A DNA stretch of 64,000 nucleotides. Source: Malania oleifera (Eukaryota > Streptophyta > Magnoliopsida > Santalales > Ximeniaceae). Within the stretch, counting starts at the first letter, position 1; the number at the start of each line of letters is the position of its first letter. This document shows positions 56,216 to 64,000 of the stretch, one piece after another. The position numbers were made by a program, and so were the translations under genes. Below the pieces are notes generated by a model that ran no database searches, was not told the DNA's origin, and saw only the letters and a program-made list of their open reading frames with translations. The stretch is from contig NC_080425.1 in NCBI RefSeq assembly GCF_029873635.1, positions 39,621,390-39,685,389 of the forward strand, read 5' to 3'.

Positions 56216-56806
56216 TGATCCAACCTAAACCCTATTATACTCGGCCGTTGCTGGAAAAAATATTACGTTCGCTTCCCTTCTCAGATCCACCTCCACCCTT
56301 CATTATTTCACAGAACCAACCATATAGAAAAATCAGAACCATCCAAACCCTACCCCCACAAAACCCCATCACCAAAACAGGCCCCACATGCTGCCACACA
56401 CTGGCTAACTGCAAGTAGTTCTGACCCCACACGCCAGTGTATGAGAGAGTTTCCAGCCACCTTTTCCCTTTTTTCCCTCTGCCATGTTCTAATTCCTTCT
56501 CTATACGATATTATCAAGCTGTTGGGCATGTTCTTTGCTAAAAAAATCCAACATTTTTCGACCATGCACTCGCAGTAATCCATTAATTTCTTTTCGGTGT
56601 TTGTAAAGGCTTCTTTGTGAGTTTCCTGGAGCAGTAGCAGTGTTTGTAAGTCTAGTTGTGAGGCTATGGCAGTGCTATATCAGTAGGTGAGTCGTTCACC
56701 TCGTTTGTAGTTGTGTCAGTACTTCACATAGTTTGTGATTTGCCCGATTAGTTTTGATTGTTCTTCTAGTTTGACATTAGTTTGGCTGCAAGTTTATGCA
56801 TGGTGG

Positions 56807-57520
56807 ATGGAGTCTATGAATCCCAAAAATATGTTTCCTACATCGCTGCCACATATAATGACTCAAAAGTTGAATGGAAAGAATTATGTTCAATGGTCTA
56901 AAGTTGTTTGTGTTTATTTAGAAAAATTAGGAAAATCTGACCACTTGCTCCAATCTGATCCTTCTGACGAAGAGAAAATAACTGTCAATTCAAGGAGATG
57001 CCTTGATTGTTCCCCTCTTGAATTTGATGGAGCCACAAATTGCACAGATGTGTATGCACCTAGATACGTGCAAGGAGATTTGGGATTATGCCAAACTTCT
57101 ATAATCTAGTAACATTACACGTATGTATGATTTATCCCAAGAGTACTTTCAGTTACAACAAGGAGATAGGAGCATTGCAGGTTATTTTGGAGAGATGAAG
57201 CGTATTCATAAGGAACTTAAGTCGTCCAACCTATAACTGTCGACGCTCATGAGATGCAGAAGCAGAGCAAGCAGATGACAATCCTTCAGGTTCTAGTGGG
57301 CTTGAGACCCGAATTTGAGGCAGTCCGGGCCCAGATCTTAGTAGTGTCAAGCTGCCGTCATTTGCCGACGTTAATTCTCATGTCCTTTGTGCTTGACTAT
57401 TCCAAGTTCCAGCATAATCAAGCATCACAACAAGCTTCTCTTTCCATTGCATCTCTTGCCCAAACAGGTAATCCCACAATATGCCCATCATCCAATACTT
57501 CTTGTCCTAGTCCTTAGGTC
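56807..57520 (+). pseudogene. Copia H gag
   Basis: Likely start ATGGAGTCT at 56807 after a roughly 600-bp leader. It reads HIMTQKLNGKNYVQWSKVV, the copia gag opening, then shifts frame near 57000-57110. 57254-57514 carries LQVLVGLRPEFEAVRAQI, the usual gag 'LxGLxxEFdxvraqil' block. No zinc knuckle seen. Confidence 0.75.
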
Positions 57521-58800
57521 ATAGACTCTGCTGCCACTGATCATATCACAGGTATACCTAACTTCTTTTCCACTCTTCAATATCCTGCAAATTTACCCTG
57601 ACTTACTCTTGCTGATGGATCCACCACTCCAGTCAAGGAATTTGGGACTGTAAATCCCACTTCTTATATTTCTCTTCCTTTAGTTTTGTATAATCCCAAA
57701 TTTCCTTTCAATCTAATGTCTACTAGAGAAATTACTAAATCCATGAATTGTTCAATGACATTCTTCCCTGATTCTGTGGTTATTTAGGATTTGAAGACGA
57801 GGAAGCAATTGGCGGAGGGCGTGAAGCTGGTGGACTTTATCACTTCGATCCGCTATCTCCTTCTACCGCTTGCAAGGCAGCAGCCACACCTCTCCAAATT
57901 CATTGTCGTCTTGGTCATCTTTCACTAGAAAAGTTAAAACGTCTTGTTCTTGATTTGAGTTCTGTGTCTAGTCTTGATTGTGAGTCTTATCAATTGGGTA
58001 AGCACCATCGTGTCCCTTTCGCTTCCTGAGCCAATAAACAGGCTGCAAGCCCTTTCATGTTAGTTTGTTTCAATACTTGGGGTCCTAGTAGAGTTGTGTC
58101 CAAGTTGGGTTTCTATACTTTGTAACCTTTGTGGATGATTATTCAAGAATGAATTGGCTATATTTATTAAAAGATTGTTCCAAGTTATTTCATGTATTTT
58201 GTGCCTTTTGTTCTAAAATAAAGACTCAGTTTGGTTTGCCAGTTCAAATACTTTGAAGTGATAATGCTAAAGAGTATTTCAGTGCACAATTCACTACTAA
58301 TATGACTCAATATTGTCCATCAATCATCCTATACCCACACTCCTTAACAAAATGAGGTTGCAGAAAGGAAAAATAGACATCCGTGAAATCACTCACACCT
58401 TACTTTATCAAATGCACGTATCTAAAGTGTTTTGGCCTTGTGTTGTACTTACTGCTTCCTATTTGATCAACAAGATGCCATCCTTTGTTCTTCAGGGTAA
58501 AATCCCCTACTCCATTCTCTTTCCTAATTCACATTTATTCTCTCTCCCTCCTCATATGTTCAGGTGTGTTTCCTTTGTTCATCAAGTGACTCTTGGGGTG
58601 GATAAGTTGGATCTTGGTGCTATAAAATGTGTCTTTCTGAGCTACTCATTTACTCAAAAGGGATATCGTTGTTATAGTCCCATGCTGCATCACTTTTTGT
58701 TTTTGCCGATGTTACCTTCTTTGTGTATACACCTCACTACACCCAGTCCTTGAGTGCTTCTGAGCTCAATGAGTCTTCTCTACCTAATCTTCCATATTCT
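57520..58800 (+). pseudogene. Copia H protease and integrase
   Basis: Protease opens VIDSAATDHITG, with D-S-A at 57534-57542 in place of D-S-G. FPFNLMSTREITKSMNC follows. The integrase zinc region near 57900 reads HCRLGHLSLEKLKRL but has CESY where a second cysteine is expected. The core is scattered over several frames. 58313-58750 carries QMHVSKVFWPCVVLTASYLI and LGAIKCVFLSYSFTQKGYRC, the C-terminal part of copia integrase. Confidence 0.75.
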
Positions 58801-59099
58801 ACTTTGTTGTCCTTACCCAACCAACCATTTGAGTCCCCATGCAGTTCGAGTTCCTTTCATCTTCTTGATCATCCTAATTTGCAGTTGTATTCCCGACAGC
58901 AACTCCAAGGAAGAGAGTCCCCTTTAGCTTCTACTGCCACACCTTCAGTTTCCTCATCTGATGATCATATTTCCCAAGATGCTGATTCTCCCATTGCTAT
59001 TCGAAAAAGTATACACAAATGTACTCAACATCCCATTTCCACTATGTTTATTATAACTTCCTATCACCCTCTTATTATTGTTTTGTTACTGCTCTATCA

Positions 59100-60560
59100 T
59101 CTACTACCCTTCCTAAATCTGTTTTGAAAGTCTTAGCCCACTCTAGGTGGAGGAATGCTATGGTTGAAGAGATGAATGCTTTACAGGACAATAGCACTTG
59201 GGACTTGGTATCTTTCCATCCTAAAAAGTCTATGGTTGTCATTGGGTTTACACTGTGAAAGTCAACCCTGATGGTCTTGTGGCTCATCTAAAGGACCGTC
59301 TTGTTGCTAAAAGGCATACTCAGGTGTATGGTTTGGATTGTTTTGACAATTTTTCTCCGGTTTCCAAACTTGCATCAATATGTCTACTCATCTCCTTAGC
59401 TACTACTTTCTTACTAGCCTTTAAATCAGTTTGATGTGAAGAATGTCTTCTTGCATGGTGACCTTGAGAAGGGGGTCTACATGCAGCAACCACCTAGGTT
59501 TGTTGCTCAAGGGAAGTCGAGCTTAGTGTCAACTCAAAAAGGCACTATATGGTTTAAAACAGTCTCCCAAAGCATGATTTGGTCGTTTTAGTTCTATAGT
59601 ACTTGAGTTTGGTCTTTAACGGTGTGCAGTGGATCAGTTTGTGTTTTCATCGTCATACTTCATCGAGCAAGATCCTTCTTGTTGTTTATGTGTATGATAT
59701 TATTATTACAGGTGATGACGATAAACGTATTCAGAGTCTCAAACTTTTTCTACAGACTAAATTTCAAACCAAAGATTTGGGATCGCTGAAATACTTCTTG
59801 GGTATAGAAGTATCTAGATCTCGTATGAGAACTGTTTTGTCACAAAGGAAGTATGTTATTAATTTGTTGGATGAAACTGGATTATTGGGATCTAAACCAG
59901 TTCATACACTCATGGATCCAAACAAGTTGGTGTCGAATAAGGGTGATTTGCTACCTATCTTGGACAATACCGGAGACTTGTTGGGAAGTTAAATTATCTC
60001 ATAGTCACTCGACCAGATATAACTTTTGCAACAAGCGTTGTGAGTCAATTTCTAAATTCTCCAAGGACAAGTCATTGGGACACAATAATCCGCAACTTGA
60101 GATATTTCAAAGATGCACTTGAGAGAGGTCTTTTATATCGTGACTAGAATCACACTTATATCCATAGATATACAGATGCAGATTAGAATGGGTCGCCTTT
60201 CGACCGGAGATCCACAACCAGGTACTGTATCTTGGTTGGTGGTAATTTGGTTTCTTGGAAGAGTAAGAAACAAACTTTGGTAGCCAAGTCAAGTGTTGAA
60301 TCAGAATATAGAGCTATGGCTCACACTACTCGTGAACTTGTCTAGTTAAAGAACATGTTGGAAGAATTAGGTTTTTCCAATTCTCAACCTATGAAGTTGA
60401 TGTGTGATAATCAAGATGCTCTTCATATTACCTCTAACCCGGTCTTTCATGAGTAGATGAAGCACATTGAAATTGATTGTCACTTTGTTCAAGAGAAACT
60501 ATTGCGGAAGCTCATTATTACCACTTATGTGAATGCAGCTTGTTGATTTGTTTACCAAAG
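59100..60560 (+). pseudogene. Copia H reverse transcriptase and RNase H
   Basis: Starts with SRWRNAMVEEMNALQDNSTW near 59140, then breaks. The active site is YVYD (59687-59698) instead of YVDD. FQTKDLGSLKYFLGIEVSRS and SQRKYVINLLDETGLLGSKP follow. RNase H words (SKSSVESEYRAMAHTT-like, MKHIEIDCHFV) are seen at 60240-60490 with stops. The frame is lost near 59990 and several times later. Confidence 0.8.
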
Positions 60561-60638
60561 CTTTCGGGGGTGCTCATGTTAACTTTATTTGTAACAAGTT
60601 AGGAGCATATGACATTCATGCTCCAGCTTGAGGGGGAG

Positions 60639-60812
60639 TGTCAGAGGTCATTTATGTATTTTAGTATTATTATTACTAAGTGGGGTTAGTGTGCTAATTA
60701 GTGAGCATTAGTAAGGGTATTATTGTCATTCGAATGTATTTAAGTTTTATTATAAATAGAGGGAGAGACCTATCTTCAAGTTAGGTCATTCATTTTAAGC
60801 AAAATCTCAACA
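60639..60812 (+). mobile_element. 3' LTR of copia H
   Basis: 174 bp, TGTCAGAGG to ATCTCAACA. TATAAATA at 60750-60757. The last 100 bp are almost identical to the 5' copy; the first 60 bp have diverged. Confidence 0.9.
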
Positions 60813-60977
60813 ATGAAGATAGAAGATTATAAATAATTTAGAAGCAAAATAAATTTTAAAAATGCATACATGACTTTTTTTACTATGTAGGGTATATAAA
60901 TTGCATATCACGAACAAGCAACGCAATAAAGAACATTTATAAGTGTTTAACAGCAATAATATATAATAATAATGTCT

Positions 60978-61280
60978 ATTAGATACCACTTTACCTAAAA
61001 GCTTAAGCTATTAGGTTGTGAGCCAACAATGTATATCAGGCCTTAACACTCCTTGACACATGCAGCCCAACAGCACATTAAGAGGGAAATGAATGATAAA
61101 CAATGCCCATTATAGAGTATAAGATAATTCTTAACAGACAAACAATAAACATGGACAAGAAAACTAGAACCCAGGACTTCCTGATAACCAGCTCGGTACC
61201 ATGCTAGATTACCGCTTTACCTAAAAGCTTAAACCGTTAAGTTGTGGGCCAACAATGTATATCAGGCCTTAATAATGTCA
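60978..61280. repeat. Two direct copies of a roughly 75-bp unit
   Basis: CTTTACCTAAAAGCTTAAGC... followed by AACAATGTATATCAGGCCTTA occurs at about 60989-61044 and again at about 61212-61273. The two copies are about 225 bp apart and differ at a few bases. Confidence 0.75.
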
Positions 61281-61286
61281 TAGTTA

Positions 61287-61293
61287 AGTTTTA

Positions 61294-61365
<72 letters not shown>

Positions 61366-61369
61366 TAAT
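61287..61369. repeat. (AAT)n microsatellite
   Basis: ATA/AAT repeats with a central (AAAT)n stretch. A G-run of 15 or more lies farther on, at 61522-61537. Confidence 0.9.
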
Positions 61370-61539
61370 AAGGGGGTAATTGTTACTAATTTACTATTTT
61401 ACATAAGAGGGTAATTGTAATAAACTATAACTAAGAAGTTACAGTTTATATAAGAGGGTAAGGGTAAATGGAAAGGGTAATTGAGAATATGGGATTTTGG
61501 ATGGAACAAAACATTAGAAGAGGGGGGGGGGGGGGGGAA

Positions 61540-62089
61540 GGGGTTTAATTAGCGGCGGGAGTGTCACGCAGCAACATAAAGAGGCAAGGACAAGGAGCAC
61601 AAACAGTCAAGAGACTGTGTGCGACAGTGGTTGCAAGCTGCAAGCCTGTAACAATGCCCCTCTTCTAGTTAGCCACTTGCTGAGGCTGTGCAAGCGACAG
61701 AGATCAACTTGAAGTATCAACTCAAGTTTGAAGAGAGCAAGAAGCTGCAGTGCTTGCCAGGGTTTTTTGGGAGTTTTGAGGAAGAGGAAAAACATGAAGT
61801 GATGAGGTATTCTTACTTTCGGGCTTCAAAATTCATTTTCTTTTCTTTGTTTCATCAAAATTTGAGCTACAGTGCCAAAATGCAATTAAAACAAAAGGGG
61901 TTTAAATTTACCAAAATTCCAATTTTTCAGTCAAAAATCTTCAATCGATACCCTTCAAAATCTGAATTTCAATGTTTTTACTGAAATTTAAGTCCTTGCA
62001 TTCAACCAAAGTTTTTTTTCGTTTTATCCACACAGTCATGTTAACCTGTGGCTTAAGCAGAGCAACAAAAGTGATTTTACAAAGCTAAA
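61540..62089. other. Spacer with small unassigned ORF
   Basis: An ORF at 61688-61981 begins MQATEINLKYQLKFEESKKL. It is not recognised. The part from 61550 to 61800 is less AT-rich than its flanks and could be an old exon or promoter region. Confidence 0.25.
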
Positions 62090-63785
62090 CTACAATGGGG
62101 TGGTTGAAGATTCTGTTCATAGGAAAAAAGAGGGGTCTACAGCTGACACTAGATTTTAAAAAATCTTATGATTACAGCTGACACTGGATTTTAAAAAATC
62201 TTATGATAGGGAGAACAGGAGCTTCTTGGACAAGGTTGTGGATGGAAAAGGTTTCAGTCAGAGGTGGAGGAAATGGAATTAATGGTGAGTGAAGCTATGT
62301 CTGGGTTTCATACATCCAGGGGTCTAAAGACAGGGAGATCCTCTCCCCCTTCTCTTTACAATTGCAATTCATGGTTTGAGCAGGATGATTGAGAGAGGAG
62401 TTGATAGAGGGTTGGTGGAGGGGGGGATCAAGGTAGGGTATGAGCATTGTATCATTTTACATCTTTAGTTTGCAGATGATACTATTGTCTTCCTCACAGA
62501 GAACATAGGCTGCTTCTCTAATTAGCTAGCTATCACTCAAAGTGTTTGAGAAAGCTTCCAGTTTGAAGATTAACTTTCTATAGTTTGGAGGGCCTTGGCA
62601 CTAATGTTGACCCTTTTGTTAGGCTAGTGGGTAGTGCTGTTTTGACTAGGCCAATTATCTATTTTGGTGTTCCCTAAGGTGGTAATCCTGATGTTGATTC
62701 TTTCTGGGATCCTGTTTCTGAGAGTGGCTAGGAGATTAGATGGGTGAAAAGGAGCATTCTTCTCCTTAGGTGGTCAAATTACTCTTATCCAGGCATGTCT
62801 ATCTAATCCTGTTGTATTATCTCCCTCTTTTTAGAATTCCAGCAAGCGGTGTTGAGGCTTAAGAAATTAATAAGGGATTTCTTGTAGTCAAGTGGCATTT
62901 AGAATCAAAGAGATATAACCTTGTGGGTTGGGAAAGTGTGTAGGTCTAAAGGGAAGGAGGTCTGAGTCTTGGTAATTTGGTAAAATATTTCTTTGGTGGG
63001 AAACTGGTTGTAACACTTTCTTTTAGAATCTAATTCTCTTTGGCCTAAGGTAATTTGCAGTAAATTTGGTCTACCAAAGAATGGGCGGGATGCTAAAGTT
63101 TGAATATTTTGATCTAGAAAGCTAAAGCTCCCTCAAAAATAAAAGCTTTTATTTGGACTGCGGTTCTTGATAGAATTAATACTAATGATGTGCTTCAGAA
63201 GAGAAGGCCTAATAAGATGCCCTATCACCAGATGTTTGTGTCCTTTGTTCAAGAAGTGGGAAAACTTGTCCACATCTATTTCTTCATTGCCCCTTTACTT
63301 GAGTATCTAGAATAAATCATTTGGTATATGTGGTGAAGACTGGATTTGTCCCTCCACCTTGAAGGCTTTTTGCACGGTCACTTTGAGAGGTTTTGGAAAA
63401 GGGAAGGATGGGAAAGCCTTGTGGCAATGCATTATTATGGCTGTTATTTGGTGTGTTTGGTTGGAGAGGAATGCCAAAATTTTCAAAGGGGTGGCTACTG
63501 CTAATAACGAGCTTTGGAGTAGAGTAGTTTATCTTGCGACACTCTGGGTGTTGGCAAATGGCTTTTTTCATCATATTTCTTTAGAAGAACTGCAGCCGGA
63601 CTGGTTGGCTCTGCTTCATTGAGTTGGCTTACAGATTATGATGAGTTTTTGTTGTATTTTTTGTTATTGTTGTAAAGGGGGGATTTCTTACTCTCACTGT
63701 TTTTTTTTCATTTTCTTTTTCCTCTTTTTCTGATGTATAATTCTTCTCTCTTCTACTAAACTTTTTTGTTATATTAAAAAAAAAT
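62090..63785 (+). pseudogene. L1-type LINE, 5'-truncated
   Basis: RT words on the plus strand: TLDFKKSYD and SFLDKVVDGKGFSQRWRKW near 62185-62280, RQGDPL near 62330, FADDTIVFLTENIG near 62468 (the active-site FADD kept). The zinc-binding block AKAPSKIKAFIWTAVLDRIN lies near 63120-63180. The tail ORF 63359-63622 reads WCVWLERNAKIFKGVATANN. The element ends in a short 3' UTR and an A-run at 63776-63784. Many stops and shifts; a 37-bp duplication interrupts the RT start. Target duplication not found. Confidence 0.8.
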
Positions 63786-64000
63786 TAAACAACAATTAGC
63801 TCACCAAAGTATTGCAGAACATACAATGGAAGGATGTGTGCATCCTGTAGATGATCTAATCACAAAATTACATATCTGTGCAACTAAGATCACATCTTTG
63901 TAACATCACCAGAATCCGTAATAATTCTTTTTCTGAACACACATGGCATGGGATATGAGATGTATTTAAGCATTTTTTTTGTCACAATCCCACATCTGGT
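63786..64000. other. Right-edge flank
   Basis: Nothing recognised. Confidence 0.3.

Larger units (their letters stand above)
56033..60812 (+). mobile_element. Copia element H, structurally complete
   Basis: 4780 bp with short LTRs at 56033-56202 and 60639-60812. Primer site TGGTATCAGAGCG directly follows the 5' LTR. The polypurine tract CTTGAGGGGGAG ends at 60638. The flanks ATTAA (56028-56032) and ATGAA (60813-60817) are a probable target duplication with one change. All copia domains are present in order but broken. Confidence 0.9.

Noticed and set aside
1-64000. tRNA, rRNA and snoRNA genes
   Set aside because: I saw no cloverleaf or rRNA wording by eye. The tRNA-like matches are the primer binding sites.

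Overview
This window looks like intergenic and intronic DNA of a flowering plant nuclear genome, probably a eudicot. It is AT-rich, has no operons or bacterial signals, and is dominated by Ty1-copia and Ty3-gypsy LTR retrotransposons with initiator-Met-tRNA primer sites, L1-type LINE remnants, a CACTA remnant, a hAT element and a Harbinger-like MITE. Microsatellites are frequent. The only recognisable host gene is the 3' part of a NOC3 (nucleolar complex protein 3) homologue on the minus strand, at 50289-52534.

Layout. 1-1056 is a minus-strand Sirevirus-like LTR fragment. 1131-3056 is a decayed multi-exon CACTA (En/Spm) 'Transposase_24' gene. 3850-5390 is a rearranged fossil of a Sirevirus 3' non-coding region. 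5948-6364 holds the subterminal repeats and right terminus of the CACTA element. 6365-7759 is the remaining part of a gypsy LTR (E, minus). From 7760 to about 39100 there is one old copia element (C) whose reverse transcriptase gene is split at 8033/37639 by a nested stack. Sirevirus-like copia B (8034-37638) contains gypsy F (11957-21378, minus) in its pol gene. Its 3' LTR contains a second Sirevirus-like element A (from 26370). The gag of A in turn contains a 2167-bp solo LTR (D, 29237-31403, minus). The B, F and D insertions carry matching 5-bp target-site duplications (ATTGT, TTAGG, CATGT), and each interrupted reading frame picks up again on the far side.

39100-46900 holds a duplicated LINE-containing segment (40025-41509 and 44387-45770) flanking a truncated copia G (41510-about 44010), then a minus-strand B-type LTR fragment. 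46900-50288 is AT-rich intergenic DNA with a truncated MITE. The NOC3 3' exons follow, with a hAT element (8-bp TSD GTTGTCAT) in an intron. 52535-64000 holds no further exon that I can recognise; it contains an anonymous 207-codon ORF, a MITE (54804-55452), a complete but dead copia H (56033-60812) and a 5'-truncated L1 LINE (about 62090-63785).

The most interesting signal is in the LTRs. Six separate LTR families, copia (A, B, D and the fragment at 1) and gypsy (E, F), each carry an array of a short palindrome between the LTR start and the TATA box. The words differ by family but share the core GTCGAC, GTCGCC or GTTGAC. Sirevirus LTRs are already known for repeated palindromes; the same core in gypsy LTRs is the part that may be new. 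None of the retroelements reads as a functional unit: all have stops, frameshifts, missing domains or altered catalytic residues.
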